DNA from: JAGOBX01 sp036733285 | GTDB taxonomy: Bacteria; JAGOBX01 | Assembly (NCBI GenBank): GCA_036733285.1 | Contig: DAINAU010000020.1 | Span: 1 to 32,559, forward strand | Direction: 5' to 3' | Length of the DNA stretch: 32,559 nucleotides | In this document: one piece after another, positions 1-8,344 of the stretch | Numbering within the stretch: the first letter of the stretch is position 1 | Layout: every line of letters starts with the position of its first letter | Notes under the pieces: model-generated | What the model saw: only the letters and a program-made list of their open reading frames with translations | What the model was told of the DNA's origin: nothing | Databases searched by the model: none | Made by a program: the position numbers and the translations under genes

Positions 1-301
1 GCCTAATAAATTGTTAAATTATTTTTTTTAGAATTTCCATTTCTTTGGACTGCGCTCTTCTGATTGAGCGCGCTTCCAAAAAGTTCCGCTTTTTTACTGA
101 ACAATCATGCTGGAACGGTCAGTAAAAACAGAGAGCTAATTATTGGAACAAATTCCGACTGCGCCTTCTGACTTCTGATTTAAAAAAATATTTATACTTG
201 TTTTTTAATTAATAAAATATATAATTAGCGTCGAATAATTGAAAGGAATATTAAGAAAAGACTAAAATAAAACAAATAATTTTAAAGTAGAGTCGCATTA
301 A
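1..301. other. Intergenic region with two inverted repeats and a diverged direct repeat
   Basis: No gene is seen in this 301-bp stretch. It holds a hairpin with arms 44-49/75-80 and 52-57/66-71 (the inner arm is gcgctc/gagcgc), and a second perfect 10-bp inverted repeat, tttttactga at 91-100 with tcagtaaaaa at 119-128. The strings gactgcgc and cttctgatt occur at 48-55 and 57-65 and again at 157-164 and 172-180, which makes a diverged direct repeat about 110 bp apart. These could be the terminator of a gene outside the window, a structured RNA or a decayed repeat element. A promoter for the next gene lies at 198-225. Confidence 0.5.
198..225 (+). promoter_or_regulatory. Candidate sigma70-type promoter for the voltage-sensor gene
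   Basis: TTGTTT at 198-203 and a perfect TATAAT at 220-225 are separated by 16 bp. The predicted transcription start near 232 gives a leader of about 70 nt before the ATG at 302. No strong Shine-Dalgarno site is present there; the best is a weak purine stretch around 286-291. Confidence 0.5.
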
Positions 302-1363
302 ATGTCAAAATACGATAATATAAAAAAAAATATATATTTTAAAATATGGGATTATTTTGTTTTAGTTCTCGTATTAATCTCGATTTTTCTGCTTATTCAT
401 TCCTATTTTGAAATCACTCCGGTTTTGCAATCGCAGTTTGAAACTTATAATATAATAATTGCCTGCATTTTTATTATTGACGTTATAATTAGGATAATTT
501 TATTTAAAAGAGAATATTTATATAGCGGAGAAATAATAATAGACGTTCTCGCTTGTTCGGATATACTAACTCCGGCTTTAAGAGCTGTCCGTTCGATAAA
601 ATACGCAAGGTTTATAAAAATTCTACGCGTTTTGAGGATGTTAAGAATTTTCAGGGCTTTGAAAACCGTAAGAATCGCGGCTCAATCGGTCCTTGAAGAA
701 AAACTTTTTAATTCGATATCTATAGTATTGATTTTGGGTTTTATTTTTATTTCATTAATTGTCGCGAGTTTTGTTGACAAACGTTTAACCGGTTTTCTTG
801 AAGAAAATTATTCGACTCTGACTAAAGCATTAGTTCTCTCGTCTAAAAATGAAAAAGGAAGATTTGACGCGGATAAATTTATTAAAAACCTGAAATTGGC
901 GCATAATATTTTTTATTATAAAATTCAAAACCAAGATATGCCGGAGCCGCTCGAAGGTTATATTAATACAAACAGAGACGAAGTGGAAGCGACTTATTTT
1001 CCCGACGATATATTGACTGTGAACATATCAAGTATTATTACTGTGAAAGTATTAATTAAAGAAATAAGATTCTACATTAAAATAATTGAATTCATAATCT
1101 TAATCTGCTCTCTGCCGTTATTATTTATCATGCTGGTAATTCTTCATTTTTTTATAAAAAAATATTTGACCGAGCCGGTTGAAAAATTTTCCGAATCGCT
1201 GGATAATTATCGGGAATTCAAAAAAATCGAACAGAACGAAAAATTGAAAGGAACGTTGATTTATCAATTGCAGGAAAAATACAATAACGCGCTTGATTAT
1301 TTTAATTCGCAATTATGGGAATATTACGACGCGTATCAAAAAAGTCTGGATGAAAAAAAATGA
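302..1363 (+). CDS. Pore-less voltage-sensor-like membrane protein with HAMP-like tail
   Basis: The protein has 353 aa and is membrane bound. Residues 16-126 look like the S1-S4 voltage-sensor domain of ion channels. S2 carries F57-x-x-D60 with R64, the pattern of the charge-transfer centre. S3 carries D81. S4 has basic residues at 94, 97, 100, 103, 106, 109, 112, 115, 118, 121 and 124, eleven in a row at every third position. A fifth membrane segment (about 139-157) leads to a loop of about 100 residues, then a sixth segment (about 259-286) and a HAMP-like/coiled-coil tail (287-353). I see no re-entrant pore loop or selectivity filter, and no enzymatic output domain. Known voltage sensors couple to pores or, in Ci-VSP, to a phosphatase; here the layout suggests coupling to a receptor-like loop and a coiled coil. 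The ATGA overlap with the next gene suggests translational coupling. Function is unproven; a divergent channel remains possible. Confidence 0.75.
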   Translation: MSKYDNIKKNIYFKIWDYFVLVLVLISIFLLIHSYFEITPVLQSQFETYNIIIACIFIIDVIIRIILFKREYLYSGEIIIDVLACSDILTPALRAVRSIKYARFIKILRVLRMLRIFRALKTVRIAAQSVLEEKLFNSISIVLILGFIFISLIVASFVDKRLTGFLEENYSTLTKALVLSSKNEKGRFDADKFIKNLKLAHNIFYYKIQNQDMPEPLEGYINTNRDEVEATYFPDDILTVNISSIITVKVLIKEIRFYIKIIEFIILICSLPLLFIMLVILHFFIKKYLTEPVEKFSESLDNYREFKKIEQNEKLKGTLIYQLQEKYNNALDYFNSQLWEYYDAYQKSLDEKK

Positions 1364-1533
1364 AAAAATTACCGTCGACATTTATTACTATTGTTTTGAT
1401 TATGTTTGTGATGTTTATAGTCATAATCAAGTTTATGAACAAAGCCGAAGAAGATATTGAAAAACTCGATGCGAAACGGAAAGCAGGCGGAGCAAACGAA
1501 ATGGAAAAGGAACTCAATCAATTATTAAATTAA
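1360..1533 (+). CDS. 57-aa single-pass membrane miniprotein
   Basis: This short reading frame starts with an ATG that overlaps the stop of the voltage-sensor gene (ATGA at 1360-1363). It encodes 57 residues: a short basic N-terminus, one hydrophobic helix (about residues 7-25) and a charged, probably helical tail rich in E, K and D. No family is recognised. The overlap and the gap of only 24 bp to panD place it inside the operon. It may be an accessory subunit of the preceding membrane protein, but this is inferred from position only. Confidence 0.6.
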   Translation: MKKLPSTFITIVLIMFVMFIVIIKFMNKAEEDIEKLDAKRKAGGANEMEKELNQLLN

Positions 1534-1557
1534 AAAAAATTGAAGGTCAGAATACAA

Positions 1558-1914
1558 ATGCAATTAACTTTACTTAAATCAAAAATTCATAAAGCGTCGG
1601 TTACAAAATGCGATATAAATTACGAAGGAAGCATATCCATAGATGAAAATCTGATTAAAGCGGCAAATTTAAAAGAATTTGAAAAAGTAATGATTTCAAA
1701 TATCAATAATGCCTCTCGGTTTGAAACATACGTTATTAAGGCGCCGGCAGGCTCTAAAGAAATCGGATTGAACGGAGCGGCTGCAAGACTTGTGGCTTTG
1801 GGAGATAGAATAATAATATTTTCTTTCGCGTCAATGACCGCAGAAGAAGCGGAAAAACACAAACCGGATATAATCGTACTTAACGAAAAAAACGATATAG
1901 AAAAAATCAGATGA
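1558..1914 (+). CDS. panD: Aspartate 1-decarboxylase (pyruvoyl enzyme)
   Basis: Converts L-aspartate to beta-alanine for pantothenate and coenzyme A synthesis in the cytoplasm. The 118-residue product aligns along its length with the PanD family. The self-cleavage site Y22-E-G24-S25 is present, so Ser25 should become the pyruvoyl group. The SRF-x-TY motif (around residues 51-56) and the NGAAA motif that contact the substrate are also present. The start is set at ATG 1558, with AGGT upstream at 1544-1547, because this puts the serine at position 25 as in E. coli; an in-frame TTG at 1540 is less likely. It lies between the membrane miniprotein and a glycosyltransferase and is not beside panB or panC, so its place in this operon is unexplained. 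Confidence 0.95.
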   Translation: MQLTLLKSKIHKASVTKCDINYEGSISIDENLIKAANLKEFEKVMISNINNASRFETYVIKAPAGSKEIGLNGAAARLVALGDRIIIFSFASMTAEEAEKHKPDIIVLNEKNDIEKIR

Positions 1915-2006
1915 CGTTTTATGCCGAGCTCCAAACCGTCTCGCGCGCGTTTCGCGGCGGCAGAAAATTTTTTAAAAAAATTTTTGCCGACTCTTCGCCG
2001 CAATAA
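1911..2006 (+). CDS. Possible 31-aa basic peptide overlapping the panD stop
   Basis: An ATG at 1911 overlaps the panD stop (ATGA) and opens a 31-codon frame ending with TAA at 2004-2006. The peptide is basic and aromatic-rich, with a GGRKFFKKIF core. The stretch is clearly more G+C-rich than its surroundings (around 1930-1970). No family is recognised. It may be a real small protein, a remnant of a longer gene or chance; the tidy overlap is the only positive argument. Confidence 0.25.
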   Translation: MTFYAELQTVSRAFRGGRKFFKKIFADSSPQ

Positions 2007-2026
2007 ACTTGATATTTCAATATAGT

Positions 2027-3967
2027 ATGAAAAACAGAAAATTGATATTGACGTCTGCGGTTATTGCGGCTGTATATTTAATCTGCCAGATTTTGTGGAT
2101 TGTTTTCACAAAAAGATTTCAGCCCCCTGTTTTGTTTCCTTTTATTGCCGTTCTGTTTACACTCGCAGTATATTCATCGGCGGGATATAAAATAATTCAA
2201 CCGGCAAATTTTAAATTTGAGTTTGACGAATTTCTAATAATTTCATTAATTACCGGAACGCTTCTAAATGTCATAATAATTTTTTTTCTTTCAATCTTGA
2301 AAATTTTTTCGATTAAGGTTTATCTGATATTTTTTATTATTCAGATTTTTTTGTTTCCTCAATTTGCGAAAAAATTTTTTTCCGGAATAATTCGTCTTTA
2401 CGGAAACAGTTCGATTTATGCCGTTTTACCGCTTGCGGTTTTTCTTTCATTGATAATGTTTCTGGCAAATACGCCGAATGTGTTTTACGACGTTCAAACT
2501 TATCATCTTGCGATTCCGCAAAAAATTGTTTTAAACGGTTCGTTTCCGCTTGAAAAATATAATTCTTCTTTTTTTTATCCGCCGGCGTTTGAATTGATAA
2601 ACTCTTTTTTTTTATCGACCGGATTGGATTACAGACTTCCGCAATCATTTAATGTTATCGTTTTTATTTTTATAATTATCTCGGCTGCAATGGTTTCCAA
2701 AAATATTTTGCGCAATCAAAACGGTTTGACGCCGGTATTTATTTGTCTTACGATTCCGTCTTTGTGCGCCCTTGCAGCAATATCAAAGAACGATATTTTA
2801 ACGGGATTATTACAAATAAATTCAATCTATTTTTTTATAAAGTTTATAAATGAAAACGATAAAAAATATCTTCTGGCATTAATAATCATTAATTCGCTTG
2901 GATTGTGGACTAAATACACGTATTACTATTTTTTTGCGGCTCAAGCTATAGCGTTTATTTTATTTTTAAAATGCGGCGAATCGCGAATACGGAATATCCT
3001 TTGTTTTTTAGGACTGCCTTTTATTATCGCCGCGCCGTTATTGATTAAAAATTTTTTAATTTGCGGAAATCCATTTTATCCGCATCTTGTGGAAATTTTC
3101 GGATACGGCGAATATTTAAAAAACGGATATATGGGAATGGAAAAATTCGGAGACCGGACATTTATGGATTATATTCTCATACCCTATGATATTTTTGTTA
3201 ATCCTGCCTCGTTCGGGTCGTTTTTTGATTTGCTTTCAGACGTCGGCTCTATCGGATTTCCTTTCATATTCGGATTGATTTTATTCGCGTTTAAATCCGC
3301 CTCGTCTCTAAAAAAAAACTTATATTTAATAACGTTTTTCATTTTGATTTACGCGTTCTGGATTTTTACGTCTGTAGCTCCGCGTTTTATTATCGGAGCG
3401 ATAATTTTTCTATACGTTTTTTCGGCGTCGTATCTGGAAAAAAAATTCAGTTCGAGAAAATTTCCGCTAACGTTTTTTTATGCGGCGCTTGTATTCGGAA
3501 TGCTTTATTCTTTTGTTACGCTTTATTATAAATTCGACAAATTGTTCGATTCTGCGACGTTTATTTTTTATAACCGCTCCGAGACTGAATATCTCAAACG
3601 TTTTCCGCTTTACAATGCCGCGAGTTTTATAAATTCAAATATTTCAAAAAATGAAACCGCGCTGGCTGTTGGCGAAACAACTTACGGTTTTTTTAAGACC
3701 AATGTAATTACAGGTTCCGCGTCGAACAAGACTATCATTATCGAATGGATAAGGGAATGCGGAATGGATGAAAAAAAATTTTTATTGAAAATTAAACAAT
3801 TCGGGGTAAAATATATTTTGATAAATATTCCGGAACTTAATAGACTCGCCGAACAATACGAATATCTTTATTGGACAGAGTCTGAATCTACTTTTTTCAG
3901 AAATTTCATAAGCAATTACGGAAAAAAAACGTATGACGATTCGGGAATAATTATTTACGCCGTTTAA
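2027..3967 (+). CDS. GT-C type membrane glycosyltransferase-like protein
   Basis: A polytopic membrane protein of 646 aa with about 12 hydrophobic helices. Its first large loop contains a YDVQTYHLAIPQ segment followed by a conserved FFYPPA motif. This resembles the first extracytoplasmic loop of GT-C transferases that use polyprenyl-phosphate sugars, in which acidic residues act as the base. A KNFLICGNPFYPH segment further on is typical of the same group of bacterial membrane proteins. The C-terminus is a soluble domain. The ATG at 2027 is preferred over an in-frame TTG at 2009, though neither has a good ribosome site. The next gene begins 3 bp later. It probably adds a sugar to a lipid or other exported acceptor; the substrate cannot be told. 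Confidence 0.65.
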   Translation: MKNRKLILTSAVIAAVYLICQILWIVFTKRFQPPVLFPFIAVLFTLAVYSSAGYKIIQPANFKFEFDEFLIISLITGTLLNVIIIFFLSILKIFSIKVYLIFFIIQIFLFPQFAKKFFSGIIRLYGNSSIYAVLPLAVFLSLIMFLANTPNVFYDVQTYHLAIPQKIVLNGSFPLEKYNSSFFYPPAFELINSFFLSTGLDYRLPQSFNVIVFIFIIISAAMVSKNILRNQNGLTPVFICLTIPSLCALAAISKNDILTGLLQINSIYFFIKFINENDKKYLLALIIINSLGLWTKYTYYYFFAAQAIAFILFLKCGESRIRNILCFLGLPFIIAAPLLIKNFLICGNPFYPHLVEIFGYGEYLKNGYMGMEKFGDRTFMDYILIPYDIFVNPASFGSFFDLLSDVGSIGFPFIFGLILFAFKSASSLKKNLYLITFFILIYAFWIFTSVAPRFIIGAIIFLYVFSASYLEKKFSSRKFPLTFFYAALVFGMLYSFVTLYYKFDKLFDSATFIFYNRSETEYLKRFPLYNAASFINSNISKNETALAVGETTYGFFKTNVITGSASNKTIIIEWIRECGMDEKKFLLKIKQFGVKYILINIPELNRLAEQYEYLYWTESESTFFRNFISNYGKKTYDDSGIIIYAV

Positions 3968-3970
3968 ATT

Positions 3971-4978
3971 ATGAACATAACAAGAATAATTCAAAAATTT
4001 ATTATAAACGTAAGATATGCGTTTCGGCCTAAAAAACCGGTTTTGTTTTTCAGATTAATCTGTTTTCTTTTTAAAATTCAGATTTTGAAAAAAAAAGTTC
4101 TGCGGTATGTTGATTTTGCGGTTGATTACGCCTGCAATATGAATTGCGAACATTGTTTTGCCGTAAGTTTGAAAAAACCAAACGCGGAAAAACTTGCGTT
4201 TGCCGATTACGAGCGCATTATAAATCAGAGTATGAAACTTGGAGCCGTGAATTTTTCCATTCAAGGCGGCGAGCCTTTAATTTATCCGCATTTGAATGAA
4301 TTTATAAAGATATGCAAACCCGGCAGAAATATCATATCTGTTACCACCAACGCTTTAGCGCTTACGAAAGATAAAATCTCTGAATTGAAAAAACTCGGCG
4401 TAGATATTTTTACTATCAGTCTTGACAGCGGAATCCCCGAAGAACACGATTCGTTTCGAAAATGCAAGGGTTCGTTTTGCAAAACGGTTGAAGCTATTAA
4501 AGAAGCGTTAAGGCAGGGGCTTCACGTTACTATCGGAGCCACGGTTTATCATCAAAACGTTAAATCCGAAGGAATAAAAAAGTTATGCGAACTCGCGGCG
4601 CAGTTGAAGTGCGTTTTATGTTTTAATCTTGGAACGCCGATAGGCAACTGGCAGTCTAACGGCGATATTATTTTAACCGGCGGCGATTTGAAATATTTGC
4701 GCGAGCTTGTAAAGTCTTCAGCGTATTTTCGAACTGATTTTGAAGCGAACGCTGGCGGTTACGGATGCGGAGCGGTCAAGGAAATTCTTTATCTGAATCC
4801 TTACGGAGACGTTTTCGCCTGTCCGTTTATTCATATTCCGCTTGGAAACGCGAAATTGCAATCTATTTCCGAGATTAGAAAAAAGGCGTTGGAAAATCCG
4901 TATTATAAAAATTATTATCCGAAATGTCTTTGCGCCGAAGACCTCGAATTTATGGAGAAATACGTTAGTGGAAAATAA
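3971..4978 (+). CDS. Radical SAM protein with SPASM-like C-terminus
   Basis: 335 aa. The radical SAM cluster motif C55-x3-C59-x2-C62 binds the [4Fe-4S] cluster that cleaves S-adenosylmethionine. The GGEP motif (99-102) and the following TIM-barrel strands match the superfamily. C266, C284, C319 and C321 form a short SPASM/twitch-like auxiliary cluster region. A hydrophobic, basic N-terminal extension of about 45 residues precedes the catalytic core and may touch the membrane. It lies between a glycosyltransferase and an SDR in the same operon, which suggests modification of a lipid or sugar rather than a peptide, since no short precursor peptide gene is adjacent apart from the doubtful 1911 frame. 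The reaction is unknown. Confidence 0.85.
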   Translation: MNITRIIQKFIINVRYAFRPKKPVLFFRLICFLFKIQILKKKVLRYVDFAVDYACNMNCEHCFAVSLKKPNAEKLAFADYERIINQSMKLGAVNFSIQGGEPLIYPHLNEFIKICKPGRNIISVTTNALALTKDKISELKKLGVDIFTISLDSGIPEEHDSFRKCKGSFCKTVEAIKEALRQGLHVTIGATVYHQNVKSEGIKKLCELAAQLKCVLCFNLGTPIGNWQSNGDIILTGGDLKYLRELVKSSAYFRTDFEANAGGYGCGAVKEILYLNPYGDVFACPFIHIPLGNAKLQSISEIRKKALENPYYKNYYPKCLCAEDLEFMEKYVSGK

Positions 4979-5972
4979 AATTTTTATCACGGGAGCTTCA
5001 GGTTATATAGGCGGAAGACTTGTTGAAAAACTTGTAAAATCCGGATACGAAACCGTAGCGTTATCGAGAAGCGGAACTCAAAAATTTTTTTCTGAAAAAG
5101 GCAATCCGGTCGTAAAAAAAGGGGATATTACCGATTTTGATTCGCTCGTCGAATCTATGAAAGGTTGTTCCTCCGTTTTTCATCTCGCGGCTCATATAAG
5201 TTTTAATCGTTCTGAAAAGGATTTGCTTTTCAAAATAAATACCGAAGGAACTGAAAACGTTTTTAAAGCCGCTCTGGTTAATGGAATTAAACGCGCGGTT
5301 TTTGTCAGTTCCGCCTGCGTTTTTGGAATTTCAAAAAAAAATGTGACGATTGATGAAAATTTTGGGTTTGACGAATCCCTTGTTTTTCATAACTTATATC
5401 TTGCCTCAAAAAAAAAAGCGGAAGCCGCCGCCGAAGAATATAATAAAAAAGGAATGGATATCATAATAGCGAATCCTGTAACTGTTTTTGGACCGGGAGA
5501 CGATTCGATGAATTCGGGAACAATAATAAAAGCCGCGTTATCAAAAAAAATCGCGCCTGTTCCTCCGGGCGGAACGAGCTGGGTCGATGTTGACGACGTT
5601 GCTTCCGCCTTGATACTTTTGATGAAAAATGGACGCAAAGGAGAAAGATATATCGTTAGTTCGGGAAATATAACGTTTTATGATTTATTTAAAACAATTT
5701 GCGAAGCCGGAAATAAGCGGAGTTTTCTAATTAAAATTCCTGATTTTATCAAAGCACCGGCAATAGCGGCAACTTCGGCATTATGCGGATTATCCGGATT
5801 TTTCAAATATAAAAACAAATTACTGACGCCGCAGATTATTGAGGATTCGTTTTCATATAAATATTATTCGTCTGAAAAATTGAAAAAAGAAACCGGATGG
5901 ATTAATGAATATGATTTGAGACAATCCGTTGAAAGAGCTCTAAAATACTATAAATCAAAAGGATTATTGTAA
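4968..5972 (+). CDS. Extended SDR, NAD-dependent epimerase/dehydratase or 3-beta-HSD-like reductase
   Basis: 334 aa. The N-terminal Rossmann motif G9-x-x-G12-x-x-G15 binds NAD(P). The catalytic pair Y144-x3-K148 with SS at 114-115 fits extended short-chain dehydrogenases. The closest general look is the dihydroflavonol reductase/3-beta-HSD/HpnA-like group that reduces or epimerises sugars and lipids. The GTG at 4968 is chosen because the Rossmann strand begins just after it and GGAG lies 10 nt upstream (4954-4957); it overlaps the radical SAM gene by 11 bp. A longer frame reaches further upstream but would overlap that gene without homology. The next gene begins directly after its stop. Confidence 0.85.
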   Translation: MENKIFITGASGYIGGRLVEKLVKSGYETVALSRSGTQKFFSEKGNPVVKKGDITDFDSLVESMKGCSSVFHLAAHISFNRSEKDLLFKINTEGTENVFKAALVNGIKRAVFVSSACVFGISKKNVTIDENFGFDESLVFHNLYLASKKKAEAAAEEYNKKGMDIIIANPVTVFGPGDDSMNSGTIIKAALSKKIAPVPPGGTSWVDVDDVASALILLMKNGRKGERYIVSSGNITFYDLFKTICEAGNKRSFLIKIPDFIKAPAIAATSALCGLSGFFKYKNKLLTPQIIEDSFSYKYYSSEKLKKETGWINEYDLRQSVERALKYYKSKGLL

Positions 5973-6725
5973 ATGATTTCAGAAAACGACGTTATTGAAG
6001 CAAATAAAAAATTTTATGATATAATCGCGGATAAATACGAGGAAACCGACGGAAGAAGAGGCGCATTTCCGAAATGGCTTGATTTGATTCTAAAAGAAAT
6101 CTCTGAAAAAACCGGCGGAAGAATTCTTATTGATTTAGGAACCGGTTCCGGCTGGATTGCGCGAAGGGCGTCAAAATATTTTTCCTCGATAATCGCTGTC
6201 GACATATCTTTTAATATATTAAGAAATATAAATGGAAATATCAAAAAAGTGAATGCGGCGCTTGAACGCCTGCCTTTCAAAAATAATGTCGCGGATGCGG
6301 CGGTATGTTTTGCCGTTATACATCATATATATAATGTAGAGCCTTTGATTAAAGAATCGGGCAGAGTATTGAAACGCGGCGGCGCGTTTTATTCAGACCA
6401 CGATATAAGCGCCGATTTCATAAAATATTTTAAAATTCCGCTCGCCCTATACAGAAAGATTTTTGCCGCCGAAAAAAAATATTTAAAAATTGATAGCCGG
6501 TTAACCTCTGAAATGTATAAATTATCAGAGATTCATTCAAACGGCGTCGAATGCGGCAAATTGGAAAAAGCGTTTAAAAACAACGGGTTTTCGGATTTGA
6601 AGATTTCTTTTCATTGGCTCGGTCTGACTAAATTAACCGATGTTTTGCCGGGAATTTTCGGGCGTTCAAAATTTTTTAAAAGATTCGCTCCTTTGATTTC
6701 CGCGTCAGCGTTAAAATCAAAATGA
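5973..6725 (+). CDS. Class I SAM-dependent methyltransferase
   Basis: 250 aa. The SAM-binding motif I LIDLGTGSG lies at residues 52-60, followed by an acidic loop (AVDIS) and a motif IV-like region (ADAAVCFAVIHH), as in the Methyltransf_11/UbiE-like group. The C-terminal third is basic and hydrophobic, perhaps for a lipid substrate. It starts at the base after the SDR stop and overlaps the next gene by ATGA. Within this operon it probably methylates an intermediate of the same lipid or glycan product. The acceptor is unknown. Confidence 0.85.
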   Translation: MISENDVIEANKKFYDIIADKYEETDGRRGAFPKWLDLILKEISEKTGGRILIDLGTGSGWIARRASKYFSSIIAVDISFNILRNINGNIKKVNAALERLPFKNNVADAAVCFAVIHHIYNVEPLIKESGRVLKRGGAFYSDHDISADFIKYFKIPLALYRKIFAAEKKYLKIDSRLTSEMYKLSEIHSNGVECGKLEKAFKNNGFSDLKISFHWLGLTKLTDVLPGIFGRSKFFKRFAPLISASALKSK

Positions 6726-8344
6726 AAAATATATTTATTTACGCTTTGATTTTCGCTTTATGTTTAACCGTCCAGACTTATAAAATCGGATTGATTGAAT
6801 ATCAGTCCGATCAGGCATTATCGTTTGAACTGTCAAAACAAATTTCAGAATTCAAGTCTTTTCCGCTTGAAGGAATTAAAACCAGCAGAAATTTTTCTAA
6901 TTCGCCGGTTACAAATTATATTCTTGCGGTTCCTCTTTTAATTTTTAAAAACAGTTTTATATCGGCCGCGGTTTTTATAAACGTTTTAAACTCGATAGCG
7001 GCTTGCCTTTTATTTTTTGTCGTAATGAAAGTTACGAACCGCTTAGGCAATTCGCTTTTAATAATTTTTTTTTATATATTTCTTCCATCGGTTTTTCTTT
7101 ATTCCAGACAGGGTTCTATGCTTCAGTTTTATTCGCCGCTCTGGATTTTTTTCGCGTATTTATCATTAGAGAATGATAAAACCGCGCATTATATTTTGGT
7201 TTCCGTTTCGTATTTTCTGCTGATTAATATTAATCTGTCCGGAATTTTTTTGTTTGCCGGTTTTTTATATCTCTTATACGTTTTATTCAGACAATCGGAA
7301 AATAAAATAAAATTCGCGGTCGTGACGGCGTTGATATTTGCGGTAATGAATATTTTTTACTTTAGAATTTTTTATAATCAATACGGCGTCATTGCCGGAA
7401 ATAATAACGTTAATAATATTTCATACGCCGATAATTTTAAATTTTTTTTAGATTTATTCAATCTCTGTCCGAGCTATATAAGCGACCCCCTGAAATCCGG
7501 AGTTATAGAAAAAATATGTTTTATTGTTTCAATAATAATCGCCGCGACATTTTTTGGGGGAATACGATTCGGCGGCAAATTTAATTCGTTTGTTTCGATA
7601 ACTTTTATTTCCGCGTTTGCGCTTTATTTTTTTTCCGGAATATCAATCGTCAAACATTATTATCTTGTTTTAACGCCGTTTGCCGTCGTATTGACCGCGA
7701 ATTTCTCCAATTTCATTTCAAAAAATAAAATGGCAAAATCGACGTTTAACGTTTTTTTTTCAGTCTGCATTTTTTTTAGTTTGATATTTATTTTATTTTT
7801 TTTAAGTTATATTGACAAATCAAAAGGAATGCGGTCGCCCGGTTTTGGAATAGTCTACTCGGCGCAAAGAGATATGGCAAATGAACTGAAAAAATATTTT
7901 GCGAAGAATAACGAACCACTGTTTATAACGTCGAATTTAAACTCGTTCACGACTTTGAAATATTCAGAAGCCGCTATTTTACGGGATTCAGGGTTAAAAT
8001 TTAAAATCGAATTAAACGAGAAAAATTTAACGTCGCGCCGCTTCATTCTTGTTTTGAATAGACTTGATTACGATATTAGGATTATAGAATCGTTTTTGAC
8101 AAACCGGATTATTGATTCAGACCCTTATTATATATATGAAATAAGTATTAACGATTTGGCGGCGGACCCGCATCTGAAAAAAATCTTTAACGCGGTAAAT
8201 TCAAATTGGTATTTGAACTATATACTCGATGATTTGAGAATGCAGTTAGTTTCCGGCCGGAATAATACTTCGGTTAAGAATATGTATGATAAAATAAGCG
8301 GAATCGAACTATATGAAATTCTAACTAACGCGAGGAAAAAATGA
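6722..8344 (+). CDS. GT-C/GT39-like membrane glycosyltransferase
   Basis: 540 aa, with an N-terminal signal-anchor helix, about ten membrane helices and a C-terminal soluble part of about 170 residues. The first loop has E-YQSDQALS, which places acidic residues where ArnT/PMT-type GT-C enzymes have their catalytic acidic pair. These enzymes take sugars from polyprenyl phosphate on the outer face of the cytoplasmic membrane. The gene is translationally coupled on both sides, by ATGA at 6722 and again at 8341. It is the second GT-C candidate in the operon, so the product may carry more than one sugar. Specific family assignment is uncertain. Confidence 0.6.
   Translation: MKNIFIYALIFALCLTVQTYKIGLIEYQSDQALSFELSKQISEFKSFPLEGIKTSRNFSNSPVTNYILAVPLLIFKNSFISAAVFINVLNSIAACLLFFVVMKVTNRLGNSLLIIFFYIFLPSVFLYSRQGSMLQFYSPLWIFFAYLSLENDKTAHYILVSVSYFLLININLSGIFLFAGFLYLLYVLFRQSENKIKFAVVTALIFAVMNIFYFRIFYNQYGVIAGNNNVNNISYADNFKFFLDLFNLCPSYISDPLKSGVIEKICFIVSIIIAATFFGGIRFGGKFNSFVSITFISAFALYFFSGISIVKHYYLVLTPFAVVLTANFSNFISKNKMAKSTFNVFFSVCIFFSLIFILFFLSYIDKSKGMRSPGFGIVYSAQRDMANELKKYFAKNNEPLFITSNLNSFTTLKYSEAAILRDSGLKFKIELNEKNLTSRRFILVLNRLDYDIRIIESFLTNRIIDSDPYYIYEISINDLAADPHLKKIFNAVNSNWYLNYILDDLRMQLVSGRNNTSVKNMYDKISGIELYEILTNARKK

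Noticed and set aside
302..1363. Ordinary voltage-gated cation channel.
   Set aside because: The region between helices 5 and 6 is a long hydrophilic loop without a re-entrant pore helix or a selectivity-filter-like motif.
2021..2026. TATAGT as a -10 promoter element of the GT-C gene.
   Set aside because: It directly abuts the ATG at 2027, which would put the start inside the coding region, and no -35 box is suitably placed.
3971..5972. Hopanoid pathway pair (HpnH/HpnA-like radical SAM and epimerase).
   Set aside because: No squalene-hopene cyclase or other hopanoid gene is nearby, the radical SAM protein has a SPASM-like tail, and the SDR similarity is only general.
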